Positions 16,268 to 25,944 of a stretch of 64,000 nt of DNA are shown here, piece by piece (positions within the stretch are counted from its first letter, which is position 1; every line of letters begins with the position of its first letter). Both the position numbers and the translations under genes were made by a program. The notes under the pieces are model-generated. The model did not search any database and was not told the origin of the DNA. It saw only the letters and a program-made list of their open reading frames with translations. The stretch is from the NCBI RefSeq assembly GCF_042652345.1, contig NZ_JBHSJJ010000008.1, forward strand, positions 186,001 through 250,000, read 5' to 3'. The stretch is from Negadavirga shengliensis. GTDB taxonomy: Bacteria; Bacteroidota; Bacteroidia; Cytophagales; Cyclobacteriaceae.

Positions 16268-17443
16268 CTATTCAAATATTATTCTCAGGATTTTATCATC
16301 GTGTATTCTAAGGGAAGCCCTTCCATCGGTGTTGCTGGTAGTGGCATAGAGATGGCCGTCCGGCCCTATGGTTACATCCCTGAATCTGCCGTAGATTCCT
16401 CTGGAGGGGGCATAGGAAAACCATCTTTCTATTTTTTTTATTTCATATTCATTTTTTTTGTCAAATATGATTCTGAGCAAAGCCTGTCCCCCAAGAGAGG
16501 CTACAAAAAGATCACCCTTGTAAAAAACCATTCCCGCGGGAGGCACTGCAGCTTTGTTCCACATGACGATGGGGTCTTCATAATCAGGTATACCCGGTGC
16601 TCCTACCACGATGGGCCATCCATAATTCCCTCCTTTTTTAACTTTGTTGATTTCATCCCTGAACCGGATACTTCCTTCCACTTCCGCCCCGGATGGACCG
16701 TGTTCGGAATTAAACATCTCTCCCGTTTCGGGATCCCAGGCAAATCCCTGCACCACACGATGTCCATAAGAATATACAGGCGAATTTTTAAATGGGTTGT
16801 CTGCCGGAATATCTCCTTCATCAGTGATACGAAGGATTTTAGAAGCCAGTGAATTTAAATCCTGGGCAATATAAGGCTGTGACATATCACCGGTGCCTAT
16901 ATATAACATGCCGTCGGGGCCAAAAGCTATCCTGCCACCTAAATGGATGGCATACGCGGGAATATTGTCCAGGATCACTTTGTCAACGGCGGCCGTTTCC
17001 CCTTGGTGATGGAGCCGTACGACCTTACTAAGTAGCTCGTCCTGCTCATTACGGTAGGCATGCATGATGTAAAGCCAGTTGTTTTTTTCAAATTCAGGAT
17101 GAAGGGCCATACCCATTAATCCTGCGTCGATTTCATGTACAGCTCCGGGGACTTCCATATAAGGGACCTGGTTGTTTGAGCCTTGGGGTATTCTGACGAT
17201 GCTTCCTGGTCTTTGAGCGACCAAAGCATCTCCGTTGGGTAAAAAACGCAGGGTCCATGGAATGGAGAGGCTGTCCACCCATATCTGTACCGTGACCCCT
17301 TCTACCTCTGGCAAAAAGATGTCCTCCACCTTTTGCGGGACCTCGCCCAAAATCGGGTGTGCGATCTTCACCTCTTCCTGGGCTATAACGTGGTAGCTTA
17401 AGAGCAGTAAAATCAATAACAGAGAAGGATTTAGTGGGTTCAT
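16268..17443 (-). CDS. PQQ-dependent aldose sugar dehydrogenase (YliI/Asd type), secreted
   Basis: The 391-residue protein has a signal peptide ending at HVIAQ (about residue 21). It matches soluble aldose dehydrogenases: SIPWTLRFLPNGDALVAQ, SIVRIP, HPEFEKNNWLYI, HLGGRIAFGPDGMLYIGTGD with the likely catalytic His, RVVQGFAWDPETG, SEHGPSGAE and GGNYGWP. It should oxidise aldose sugars in the periplasm and pass electrons to the respiratory chain. It is upstream of the lipoprotein paralog by 16 bases, so both are expressed together. No PQQ biosynthesis gene is in the window, so the cofactor may be imported. Confidence 0.88.
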   Translation of the reverse strand: MNPLNPSLLLILLLLSYHVIAQEEVKIAHPILGEVPQKVEDIFLPEVEGVTVQIWVDSLSIPWTLRFLPNGDALVAQRPGSIVRIPQGSNNQVPYMEVPGAVHEIDAGLMGMALHPEFEKNNWLYIMHAYRNEQDELLSKVVRLHHQGETAAVDKVILDNIPAYAIHLGGRIAFGPDGMLYIGTGDMSQPYIAQDLNSLASKILRITDEGDIPADNPFKNSPVYSYGHRVVQGFAWDPETGEMFNSEHGPSGAEVEGSIRFRDEINKVKKGGNYGWPIVVGAPGIPDYEDPIVMWNKAAVPPAGMVFYKGDLFVASLGGQALLRIIFDKKNEYEIKKIERWFSYAPSRGIYGRFRDVTIGPDGHLYATTSNTDGRASLRIHDDKILRIIFE

Positions 17444-17479
17444 AGGTACTGTACAGACATCGTGTAAAGGAAGATGCGG

Positions 17480-18082
17480 TTAAAGTAAATCCAACATAAG
17501 TTGCTCAGGAAGAAGGCGGAAAGTCTTTCGATGGAGAGGGCAGGGCCCTAATTTTGCCAATGCTTTTCTGTGGGCAGGTGTAGGGTATCCTACGTTCTTT
17601 TCCCAGCCATAGCCAGGATACTTACGCGCCCATTTTTCCATCAATTCATCCCGGTACACTTTGGCGATAATGGATGCCGCAGCAATGCTCGCAAATTTCG
17701 TGTCCCCCTTTATTATACAATTAAAAGGGATACCGTTTACTGTTTTAAACCGATTGCCATCAATCAGGAGATGTTCCGGTCTGAGAGACAGGTGCATCAC
17801 AGCCCGGTTCATGGCAAGATAGGAGGCATTGAGGATATTGATCCTGTCTATTTCTTCAACTGTAGCACTTCCAATAGCCCAGGACAAGGCTTCCTGTTTG
17901 ATCTCTGTTACGAGATCATTTCTGCGTAATTTAGTAAGCTTCTTGGAATCGTTGATGAATTCGTTGGCATAGTCGGGAGGTAGGATAACGGCAGCAGCCA
18001 CTACCGGACCGCTTAGGCATCCTCTACCCACTTCATCACAGCCGGCTTCTATCCTATCAGCTTCTAAATAAGGTAGCAACAT
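17480..18082 (-). CDS. rnhB: Ribonuclease HII
   Basis: The 200-residue protein begins MLLPYLEADRIEAGCDEVGRG, with the DEVGRG motif (D16, E17), followed by SGPVVAAAV, LLIDGNRF, KGDTKFASIAAASIIAKVYRD and YPGYGWEKNVGYPT. These are the metal-binding acidic residues and substrate loop of type II RNase H, which removes ribonucleotides from DNA. The start overlaps the end of the large glucosidase gene by 26 bases, so the two are cotranscribed. Confidence 0.95.
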   Translation of the reverse strand: MLLPYLEADRIEAGCDEVGRGCLSGPVVAAAVILPPDYANEFINDSKKLTKLRRNDLVTEIKQEALSWAIGSATVEEIDRINILNASYLAMNRAVMHLSLRPEHLLIDGNRFKTVNGIPFNCIIKGDTKFASIAAASIIAKVYRDELMEKWARKYPGYGWEKNVGYPTPAHRKALAKLGPCPLHRKTFRLLPEQLMLDLL

Positions 18083-20726
18083 TCGGGTGGTTTTCTTTGG
18101 TTTTATAGTATTTATGGATCATATCAGCCACCAAACCAGTCCATCCGGTCTGATGCGAAGCACCAAGTCCCCTTCCATTGTCTCCGTGAAAATATTCATA
18201 AAACAAGATCAGGTCTTGAAAATGAGGATCTTTCTGCATTTTCTCACAGTTTTCATATATGGGTCTGTTGCCGTCTTTGTCCTTTCTGAAAAGGTTGATA
18301 CAACGAAGGGAAAGCTCTTTTGCTATAAGGTCCAAGGTAAGAAATTTGCCTGACCCGGTAGGATATTCTATGGAGAAATTACCTCCGTAATAGAAATCAA
18401 ACTTCTTAAGCGATTCTATGATAAGGTAGTTAATGGGAAACCACACCGGTCCGCGCCAATTGCTGTTTCCGCCAAACATGGTGGTTTCCGATTCTCCAGG
18501 AGCATATTTGATGGAGAATTTGGTGCCGTTGATTTGGACGGAGTAGGGGTTTTCTTCGTGGGATTTGGATACAGAACGGATTCCGTAGGGCGAGAGGAAT
18601 TCACTTTCATCCAGCATTTTATGGAGGATGCTTTTCATCCGGTAGCCTCTTAATAAAGAGAAAAGCCTTCTTTTATCATGCCCGGGATGGATCCAGTTGG
18701 ACACCAGTGCTGCCAGTTTTGGTTTTTCTTTCAGAAAGAAGTCCATCCTTTTTTTGAATTCAGGAAGATTTTCGAATAGGTCTTCCCGAATGGGCTCTAC
18801 GGCAAATAAAGGAATGATTCCTACAATGGATTTTACCTTCATCACTTTGGGATCTTTTCCAGAAAGGTGGAGCACATCGTAAAAAAAGCTGTCTTCTTCA
18901 TCCCAAAGGCTGATGTTCTCTCCGGAGATGTTGCTCATGGCTCCTGCGATGTAGAGGAAATGTTCCAGGAATTTATTTGCGGTATGTTGATAGACTTTGT
19001 TGAATTCGCAGAGATCCAGCGATATTCTCAGCATGTTGAGAGAAAACATGGCCATCCAGGAGGTGGCATCTGCCTGTTCGAGTTTGCCATACAGCTGACC
19101 CACGTGGCTCCTGTCAAAAACACTGATATTATCCAATCCCAAAAAGCCTCCTTCAAAGATGTTTTTCCCTTCATCATCCTTTTGGTTTACCCACCAGGTA
19201 AAATTCAGCAGGAGTTTATGAAAAGCCCTTTCCAGGTATTCCTGATCCCCTTTGCCTCCATTGGCTTTTTTATCGATTTGATACACTCTCTGCACCGCAT
19301 AGGCATGGACCGGAGGGTTCACATCGTTGAAATTCCATTCATAGGCAGGCATCTGGCCATTAGGGTGCATGTACCAGTCATTCAATAGAAGTACCAGTTG
19401 ATTTTTGGCAAAATCGGGATCCAGCCTGGCCAAAGGGATGCAATGAAAAGCAAGATCCCAGGCCGCATACCAAGGATACTCCCATTTGTCCGGCATGGAA
19501 ATGATATCGTAATTCTGCAAATGTCTCCAATTACTGTTTCTCCCTTCTTTTCTCTCTGCGGGAGGAAGGTATCTTCCCGGATCCCCCTCCAGCCATCTTT
19601 CCACATTGTAATAGTAAAACTGCTTGGACCAAAGCATGCCGGCATAAGCCTGTCTTTGGATCATCCGCATTTCCTTATCCAATACCCTTTCCTGTAAGTC
19701 GGCATAAAAATCATCGGTGTCCTTTAACCGGTCGTCAAATATCTTATCGATCTCGAAAAGCGGATCAGCGGTGTCATGATGCTGCATACGGAAAACCACT
19801 TCCGCCTTTTCTCCCGGCGGGATGGTCAGTTTGTACACGGCCGCCGCTTTTGTGCCGGTATGTTTGGGGTTCAGATGCGTGTCATCACCATGGATGATAA
19901 AATCATTGATGGCATCCTTTAGGTATTTTTTTTGGTTACCTATATGGTACAAGCGCTCCCTGTTGGTTTCGTTGTCGCAAAACAGAAGTTCTGGATTCCC
20001 TTTAAACGTAAAATGATAATTACCCGATTTGGGTGAAAAGGCTTTCAGTTTGTTTTCCCCGGTTTTTCGGAGGGAGGGCATAAAAGGTTCATCTCCGGTG
20101 AACCATGTTTTTCGAAACCATATGGTCGGCATCACCCAGATATCAGCGGCCTTCTTTCCTCTGTTGTAGATAATGGCCCTTCCTGAAATGTCTTCTATAT
20201 CGGCTTTGGCATACTCTATGAAAATGTCAAAATAGGCATCATCATCAAAAATACCGGTATCCAGAATTTCGTATTCACGGTCTTTTTTGCTACGGTTTTG
20301 GTTTTCCTCTAATAAATCGTGATAGGGAAACTCACTTTGAGGATATTTGTAGAGCATTTTCAGATAACTGTGAGTAGGAGAAGAGTCCAGATAATAGTAC
20401 AATTCTTTAACGTCCTCCCCATGGTTGCCCTGATTCCCGGTAAGCCCAAAAAGTCTCTCCTTCAACATGGTGTCTTTTCCGTTCCAAAAGGCCCAGGCAA
20501 TACACAGTCTTTGCCGGTGATCGCAGATGCCTCCTATTCCCTCCTCTCCCCAGCGGTATGCCTTGCTCCGGGCATCATCATGGGTGACATTTTCCCATGC
20601 TGCTCCATCGGGACTATAATCCTCTCTGACGGTACCCCATTGTCTTTCAGTAAGATAGGGGCCCCATTTTTTCCAGTGCTTTATCCTTTCCTTATCTTCT
20701 TGTAATCGTTGTATCTCAATGTTCAT
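18057..20726 (-). CDS. GH63/MGH1-like glucosidase, cytoplasmic
   Basis: Starting at the ATG at 20726, the protein has 889 residues. It has no signal peptide. The N-terminal half holds a beta-sandwich-like region (RRWGEEGIGG-type, IYNRGKKAADIWV), and residues of about 380-860 form an (alpha/alpha)6 toroid with WEYPWYAAWDLAFH, NGQMPAYEWNFNDVNPP, FLGLDNISVFDRS, DATSWMAMFSLNML, FGGNSNWRGPVWFP and ASHQTGWTGLVA. These are typical of MGH1-like proteins related to GH63 glucosidase and glucosylglycerate/mannosylglycerate hydrolases. The substrate is unknown; compatible-solute glucosides or alpha-glucans are possible. The 3' end overlaps rnhB. Confidence 0.82.
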   Translation of the reverse strand: MNIEIQRLQEDKERIKHWKKWGPYLTERQWGTVREDYSPDGAAWENVTHDDARSKAYRWGEEGIGGICDHRQRLCIAWAFWNGKDTMLKERLFGLTGNQGNHGEDVKELYYYLDSSPTHSYLKMLYKYPQSEFPYHDLLEENQNRSKKDREYEILDTGIFDDDAYFDIFIEYAKADIEDISGRAIIYNRGKKAADIWVMPTIWFRKTWFTGDEPFMPSLRKTGENKLKAFSPKSGNYHFTFKGNPELLFCDNETNRERLYHIGNQKKYLKDAINDFIIHGDDTHLNPKHTGTKAAAVYKLTIPPGEKAEVVFRMQHHDTADPLFEIDKIFDDRLKDTDDFYADLQERVLDKEMRMIQRQAYAGMLWSKQFYYYNVERWLEGDPGRYLPPAERKEGRNSNWRHLQNYDIISMPDKWEYPWYAAWDLAFHCIPLARLDPDFAKNQLVLLLNDWYMHPNGQMPAYEWNFNDVNPPVHAYAVQRVYQIDKKANGGKGDQEYLERAFHKLLLNFTWWVNQKDDEGKNIFEGGFLGLDNISVFDRSHVGQLYGKLEQADATSWMAMFSLNMLRISLDLCEFNKVYQHTANKFLEHFLYIAGAMSNISGENISLWDEEDSFFYDVLHLSGKDPKVMKVKSIVGIIPLFAVEPIREDLFENLPEFKKRMDFFLKEKPKLAALVSNWIHPGHDKRRLFSLLRGYRMKSILHKMLDESEFLSPYGIRSVSKSHEENPYSVQINGTKFSIKYAPGESETTMFGGNSNWRGPVWFPINYLIIESLKKFDFYYGGNFSIEYPTGSGKFLTLDLIAKELSLRCINLFRKDKDGNRPIYENCEKMQKDPHFQDLILFYEYFHGDNGRGLGASHQTGWTGLVADMIHKYYKTKENHPNVATLFRS

Positions 20727-20924
20727 CAACCTGATTTCAATAATTGTAAAGGGCTAATTTAATGCATTTAGCCTACTTATCCCCAAAACTGACAAGATGT
20801 ATTTTTCTTATTTTTTTGTTGGAAAGACCCGTTTCATATTAAATCACCGACAGAATAAAAAAGCCGTTATAATCATATAAAACATTTACATGGATGAAAA
20901 AAAGAAAAACGGGTATGAATAGAG

Positions 20925-22070
20925 TTATTGGTTTTTTTGTTTTTTATGAACTGGAAAGGGATTGGCAGGCGAATCCCCTGAATCTTCAAGAGAATCCAAA
21001 AAAAAATTGATCTTTTTATCCAAAGTGTGCTGCCATGCCTTGAACTTGACACCGTCCTGGTTTTTATGGGTATTGGTGGCTAGATAATGATGGAGTTTAT
21101 GCAGGTCAAAGTTTTGGGAAAGGATTCCTGCCCCGGCAAGTGAGGCATCCAGGGCATTGCATTGCTGCTCATAATGACCCGAAACCGGGACCATCATGGA
21201 TTGTTTTCCTAGATAAAGTGCTTCACAGATGGTTTCGAACCCAGCAGTAGTCAGCAGCCCTTTGCATGCGGCCATCTTTTCCAAAAATAGCCGGTCATTG
21301 ATTTGGTGAAAAATAAGATTGGGCAAGGGGCGATAGGGATCAGGCATGTCCTTTTGATCCCAAAATGCGACTATATTGAGGTCGGGATTTTTTTCAGCCT
21401 CTGAGAGGATTTCTGAAAAATAACCGGGATTTACAATATAGGCCAAGTAGAAATTGTGGGAAGTTGATTTGACCTCTTTGATTTCGCCCCTTAATAAAGG
21501 CGGCCAAACCAGGAATTTAGGAGTTGCTGATGGCGTATAGGGGGTAAGGGAAAGGGCGATGACTTTACCGGCTCCCCAGGAGGTCATTCTTGTATTGAGG
21601 AGAAAGAGACTTTTTTGCAGCTTGCCTTTTGCAAACTTAAAATTTGGATGAAATGCCAGGTATTGGTGACCGATAGCCACAAAGCGGGCTTCAGGCCGGT
21701 ATATTCCATTGTACAGACCGCCCAGCATATCATAAAAGTTGATGATGACATCCGGTTTGAAGTGGGTGTTTAACTGGTCCAATTTTTTTAAGCTATCATA
21801 GTAGGTGCCTATCTTTTTTAGGTTGTAAATAATTGTTTGCCAAACCAGTATGGATTTTTGCTGATCGTCAGTAACAAAATTCGGGCTTTTGATGGGATGG
21901 ATAGGGCAATGGATTTGCTCAAAAAAATAATCGGGAATTTTTCTCCTTTTACTGATGCCTACTGCCACGCAACAGACCTCATGACCTTTTTGGGTGAGTA
22001 TATTAAACAGGGAAATGGCCTGTGTCATATGCCCTCTCCCTTCTCCCTGCACTATAAATACGAACCGCAT
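20925..22070 (-). CDS. MurG/MGDG-synthase-like glycosyltransferase (GT-B)
   Basis: The ATG at 22070 gives 381 residues; a TTG three codons earlier abuts the upstream stop. The N-terminal Rossmann half starts RFVFIVQGEGRGHMTQA, the GEGRGH element that binds acceptor lipid in MurG and plant MGDG synthases. The C-terminal half contains NLIFHQIND and the donor-binding segment GLLTTAGFETICEALYLGKQSMMVPVSGHYEQQ. It probably moves a sugar to a membrane lipid. The phosphoesterase gene upstream (10 bases) is its likely functional partner. The C-terminus is basic and glutamine-rich (HKKQKNQ). Confidence 0.82.
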   Translation of the reverse strand: MRFVFIVQGEGRGHMTQAISLFNILTQKGHEVCCVAVGISKRRKIPDYFFEQIHCPIHPIKSPNFVTDDQQKSILVWQTIIYNLKKIGTYYDSLKKLDQLNTHFKPDVIINFYDMLGGLYNGIYRPEARFVAIGHQYLAFHPNFKFAKGKLQKSLFLLNTRMTSWGAGKVIALSLTPYTPSATPKFLVWPPLLRGEIKEVKSTSHNFYLAYIVNPGYFSEILSEAEKNPDLNIVAFWDQKDMPDPYRPLPNLIFHQINDRLFLEKMAACKGLLTTAGFETICEALYLGKQSMMVPVSGHYEQQCNALDASLAGAGILSQNFDLHKLHHYLATNTHKNQDGVKFKAWQHTLDKKINFFLDSLEDSGDSPANPFPVHKKQKNQ

Positions 22071-22079
22071 GTGGACCAA

Positions 22080-22886
22080 CTATGAAATCTGAACTGCGTG
22101 GGACGATTGATTTTGCATGCGCACAACATTGTCCCTCTTTTCCTTAAAATCCATTTCATTGTAATAGATAAGCTGCCAGTTGCCACAGTGATCTTCAGCC
22201 AAAGCACTGAGCGATTCCACCCAGTCCCCTGAGTTGAAATAGGAAATGCCGTCAATTTCCCGCAGTTCTGCCTTATGGATATGTCCACAGATGATGCCGT
22301 CGCAGCCCCTGGCTTTAGCGATTTTGGTTAATTCCTTTTCGTAATCATCAATATAGGAGACGGCCGATTTTACTTTTGATTTGATATATTGAGAGAGGGA
22401 ATAATAGGGCAGCCCTTTCTTTCTTCTAAAATGATTGACACGGGCATTCAGCCATAAGAGGAAGGTATAACCCATGTCACCTATGTAAGCGATCCATCTC
22501 AGGTTGCTGGTTATGCTATCAAAAATATCCCCGTGGGCTACAAAATACCTTTTACCGTGACTTTCGTAAATCATATCTTTTCGGATGGAGAGGTTGCCGA
22601 TTTCCAAAGGAAGCACCTGATCCAGAAAGTCGTCATGATTTCCTCTCAGATAGAAAACCTTGGTACAATCAGTGTCCATCATTTTCAGGATGCGGTTAAA
22701 AACCCGTGTATGCTTTCTTTTCCAACTTCCGGATTTTTTGAGCTGCCATCCATCAATGATGTCGCCGTTCAGGATAAGATTCTGACAGCGGTATTGCTTC
22801 AGAAATCTCAGCACTTCCTTTGCTTTGGCCCCTTTTGTGCCTAGATGCACATCGGAAATGACAATGGTTTTAAAATTTGTTTCCAA
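22080..22886 (-). CDS. LpxH-like metallophosphoesterase
   Basis: The 268-residue protein has the calcineurin-like metal ligands SDVHLG, NGDIIDGW, LRGNHDD, VAHGDIFD and CGHIHKAEL. A middle insertion (IAYIGDMGYTFLLWLNARVNHFRRKKGLPYYSLSQYI region) is typical of the UDP-2,3-diacylglucosamine pyrophosphatase-like branch seen beside glycosyltransferases. The only in-frame start before the first motif is a TTG at 22886; no ATG or GTG exists between it and the upstream stop. A second, more canonical LpxH is encoded at 27865-28644, so this copy probably acts on another lipid-linked or nucleotide phosphate. Confidence 0.8.
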   Translation of the reverse strand: METNFKTIVISDVHLGTKGAKAKEVLRFLKQYRCQNLILNGDIIDGWQLKKSGSWKRKHTRVFNRILKMMDTDCTKVFYLRGNHDDFLDQVLPLEIGNLSIRKDMIYESHGKRYFVAHGDIFDSITSNLRWIAYIGDMGYTFLLWLNARVNHFRRKKGLPYYSLSQYIKSKVKSAVSYIDDYEKELTKIAKARGCDGIICGHIHKAELREIDGISYFNSGDWVESLSALAEDHCGNWQLIYYNEMDFKEKRDNVVRMQNQSSHAVQIS

Positions 22887-23026
22887 GACAGTCTGTGTTT
22901 TGGAAACAAGATACGCTTGGCATATGAACTGATAATGAACAGGTTGTTAAGGAATCAATACCTTTGGGAGGAGGGGATATTGTGATCACAGAATTAACAT
23001 AACAGCCATGAGGGGCTGGCGGGTGT

Positions 23027-24370
23027 TTATGCGTTGAAGATAAGTTTGAAGACCGTTCCACGCCCTAAAGTAGACCTGACCTGTATATTGCCTTTGTGTC
23101 TTCTCATGATCTGTTTGGAAAGGCTTAGGCCTATCCCGGATCCTTTTTTCTTTGTGGTGAAGAAAGGGATGAATATTTTATTAAGTGCCTCCTCTTCAAT
23201 GCCTTTTCCTGTGTCTTCTATTTCAATGATGATTTTTCCATTCTCATCAATAAACCCGCCGAGGGTGATGCTCTTTACATCCGTGTCTTCCACGGCATGG
23301 ATGGCATTTTGAGTTAAATTGATAAGGACTTGTTCGATAAGGGAGATGTCTGCAAACAACAAAAGATCCTGGGGAATGATTCTTTTCTTTAAAGTAACCT
23401 GTCCGGTTTCCAGCTGATGGTGCAGAAGCAGTTCCACTCTTTCAAACAGGTCTTTGATGGTGATGGCGGTAAACTTCGGAGAAGGGATGTGAGCCAGGCT
23501 TCGGAAATCACTGACGAAATTGATCAATCCGTCACTCCTTTTTTCTATCGTAGAGATCCCCATGAGGTAATCTTCAAGATCCTGAACCGGAATCTCCCCT
23601 TTCTGTTCTATTTTATGTCTGATTTCACCACTGATCGTAGCAGCGAGGGAAGATATCGGCGCAATGGAATTCATGATTTCATGGGTAAGTACCCTGATGA
23701 GGTTCTGCCAGGCCTCCATTTCTTTTTCTTCCAGCTCACTTTGTATGTTTTGTAAGGAAACGAGTTTGAATTTCATATCCCTCAGCACCAACTCGATCGC
23801 ATACACAGACAACTGCATGATACCGTCGGGATGGGCTATTTTTATCAGTTCGCTACCCCCGGTGCGAAGGTTCTGTATGGCATGATGTAGTTCTTTATTG
23901 ATCTTTGAAATCTCGGATATGTGGTTCAGCTTTTCTATGTTGAGCATCCGCTTGGCCGCTGTATTGAGAATCTGAACGCTGCCATCCGCCTCAAAGGTGA
24001 TGAGACCTATGCTGAGATGCTGGAAGACGGTACGGAAATACTGGTAATTGGCTTCTTTTTCCAGCTGGTCCTCCTTAAGCTTGGCCAAAATGGCATTGAA
24101 TTCTATATGAAGATCATCTGTTTCGGTGCCGTCAAATTTTACCGGATAAACCGTTGAATAATTGCTTTGTTTTATATTGTCCAAAAACTGTCTGACTTTC
24201 TTAAAGCTGCTCTCCGAATACCTTATGAGAAATACCACCTGAGCCACAGCCAGTATGATGAATAAAGAGATTGCAAAAACCCCGGATTCATGAAAAATTG
24301 TGTAAGCCAGTAGAAAAATCGTGATGCCAAGGACGATGACTCTACCCAATAAACCTATTTTATAATCCAT
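23027..24370 (-). CDS. Membrane sensor histidine kinase, NtrY-like
   Basis: The 447-residue protein has two N-terminal membrane helices (VIVLGITIFLLAYTIF, FAISLFIILAVAQVVFL), a HAMP-like stretch, a PAS domain at about 105-205 (IGLITFEADGSVQILNTAAKRML), the H box LTHEIMNSIAPIS with H230, the N box INLTQNAIHAV and the G boxes DTGKGIEEE and GSGIGLSLSKQI. It phosphorylates a partner on signal, here surely the sigma-54 activator whose gene precedes it with an 11-base overlap. The signal is unknown; the extracytoplasmic loop is only a few residues, so sensing is within the membrane or by the PAS domain. Confidence 0.92.
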   Translation of the reverse strand: MDYKIGLLGRVIVLGITIFLLAYTIFHESGVFAISLFIILAVAQVVFLIRYSESSFKKVRQFLDNIKQSNYSTVYPVKFDGTETDDLHIEFNAILAKLKEDQLEKEANYQYFRTVFQHLSIGLITFEADGSVQILNTAAKRMLNIEKLNHISEISKINKELHHAIQNLRTGGSELIKIAHPDGIMQLSVYAIELVLRDMKFKLVSLQNIQSELEEKEMEAWQNLIRVLTHEIMNSIAPISSLAATISGEIRHKIEQKGEIPVQDLEDYLMGISTIEKRSDGLINFVSDFRSLAHIPSPKFTAITIKDLFERVELLLHHQLETGQVTLKKRIIPQDLLLFADISLIEQVLINLTQNAIHAVEDTDVKSITLGGFIDENGKIIIEIEDTGKGIEEEALNKIFIPFFTTKKKGSGIGLSLSKQIMRRHKGNIQVRSTLGRGTVFKLIFNA

Positions 24371-25739
24371 ACTTTTCCAACCTTCTGTACAAAGAAGCCC
24401 GGGTAAGTCCCAGCTCTTTGGCCGCTTTCGATATATTTCCCCCGTTTTTGTCTATGGCTTTTTGAATGACATTTTTCTCTACTTCATCCAGGTTGAAGGT
24501 GGAGTTGTTGATTTTTTCATTAGTAGGCTTGGCAGAAAGAAAAAAGAAATCCCTGCTGTCCAATTCATCACCTTCGGCCATAATGATGGCCCTTTCAATG
24601 GCATGCTGAAGCTCACGGATGTTTCCTGGCCAGCTGTACCTTTGTAGCAGTTGGATGGCGTTTTCCCTGAAACCTTTGAAATTCTTCCGGTATTTGTTGG
24701 AATATATTTTCAGGAAATGATTGGCGAGTATAGGGATGTCATCTTGTCGATCTCTAAGCGGAGGCAGGAAGATTTCAACCGTGTTGATTCTGTAGAGTAA
24801 ATCCTGTCTGAAGGTACTGTCCATGATCATGTCATGAAGAGGCATGTTGGTCGCGCAGATCAGGCGGATATCTACAGGAATAGGCTTGTTGGTGCCGATA
24901 CGTGTTACTTCCCTCCTTTGAAGGACGGTCAGCAGCTTAGACTGCAAAGGCATGCTCAGATTCCCGATTTCATCCAAAAAGAGGGTGCCTTTGTCTGCTA
25001 CTTCAAACCGCCCTGCCCGGTCCTCTTTGGCATCGGTATAAGCGCCCTTTTTATGGCCGAAAAGCTCGCTTTCAAAAAGGCTTTCGGTAATGGCGCCCAT
25101 ATCCACACCCACAAATATTTCATCTTTCCTTTCAGACCGGTCATGAATGGCCCTGGCAATAAGTTCTTTACCGGTTCCGTTTTCCCCCAGAATCAATACA
25201 TTTGCATCCGTTTTTGCCACTTTGTCAATGATGGAAAAAACGTTTTTCATGGTGGCACTTTGGCCTATTATGTCTGAAAAAGGTTTTTTGATATCCGCTT
25301 GCAGCTGTTTCTGTTTGTTCGACAAGCGGTCCACCTGCTCATAGCTTTCTCTTAATTTCACCGCAGCCGAAAGGGTGGCCAGCAATTTTTCATTCTGCCA
25401 GGGTTTTAGAATAAAATCGGTGGCTCCTTCTTTCAGGGCCTGCACTGCCATTTCCACGTCTCCAAAAGCAGTGATCAATATCACCACTGCCTGCGGGTCG
25501 ATTTCCTTGATTTGTTTTAGCCAGTGAAAACCTTCTTTGCCCGAGGTAGTATCCTCTGTGAAATTCATATCCAACAGAATGACATCATAACTGTTGTTGT
25601 TGACAAGAAAAGGGATCCGCCGGGGATCTTTTTCTATGGTTACTTCACGGGCATGTTTTTTCAACAACATTTTTGCCGCAAAGAGCAGGTCTTCATTGTC
25701 ATCCACTATAAGGATTTTGCCAAGCGTATTTTCTTCCAT
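24360..25739 (-). CDS. Sigma-54-dependent response regulator (NtrC family)
   Basis: The 459-residue protein has a REC domain (residues about 8-125, phosphoacceptor D57 in ILLDMNF, KPW at about 112), an AAA+ domain (Walker A GENGTGKE 185-192, Walker B TLFLDE 252-257) and a Fis-type HTH at the C-terminus (KAAKELGLTRASLYRRLEKYG). The sigma-54 contact loop is GAYTDA (232-237) instead of GAFTGA, a form I recall from related Bacteroidota regulators. It should activate sigma-54 promoters when phosphorylated by the kinase encoded downstream. No -24/-12 promoter was recognised by eye in the window. Confidence 0.93.
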   Translation of the reverse strand: MEENTLGKILIVDDNEDLLFAAKMLLKKHAREVTIEKDPRRIPFLVNNNSYDVILLDMNFTEDTTSGKEGFHWLKQIKEIDPQAVVILITAFGDVEMAVQALKEGATDFILKPWQNEKLLATLSAAVKLRESYEQVDRLSNKQKQLQADIKKPFSDIIGQSATMKNVFSIIDKVAKTDANVLILGENGTGKELIARAIHDRSERKDEIFVGVDMGAITESLFESELFGHKKGAYTDAKEDRAGRFEVADKGTLFLDEIGNLSMPLQSKLLTVLQRREVTRIGTNKPIPVDIRLICATNMPLHDMIMDSTFRQDLLYRINTVEIFLPPLRDRQDDIPILANHFLKIYSNKYRKNFKGFRENAIQLLQRYSWPGNIRELQHAIERAIIMAEGDELDSRDFFFLSAKPTNEKINNSTFNLDEVEKNVIQKAIDKNGGNISKAAKELGLTRASLYRRLEKYGL

Positions 25740-25944
25740 ATTGATTTTTTAGAATGTATACCTGAAATGATGCCATTTTTATTTTGTCCCAATTTAAGGA
25801 ATATAAACTACTTAGCGGCAATTTTATGTACGGAAATGAACAAAAAAGGGACGCCTGCGAACACTTTGGCAATGAACTTGGACAGGGCTTTTAATAGCCT
25901 TTAAAATTTGTTATCTTTAAACTTAAATCAAAAAATTACAATTT

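Noticed and set aside
22981..22990. TGTGATCACA palindrome upstream of the LpxH-like gene
   Set aside because: It resembles a CRP site but lacks the six-base spacer between half-sites; a ten-base palindrome is expected by chance at this scale.
25034..25060. GAYTDA in place of GAFTGA in the sigma-54 activator
   Set aside because: At first it suggested loss of sigma-54 contact, but this variant is familiar in related regulators with otherwise intact AAA+ motifs, so I do not treat it as a defect.
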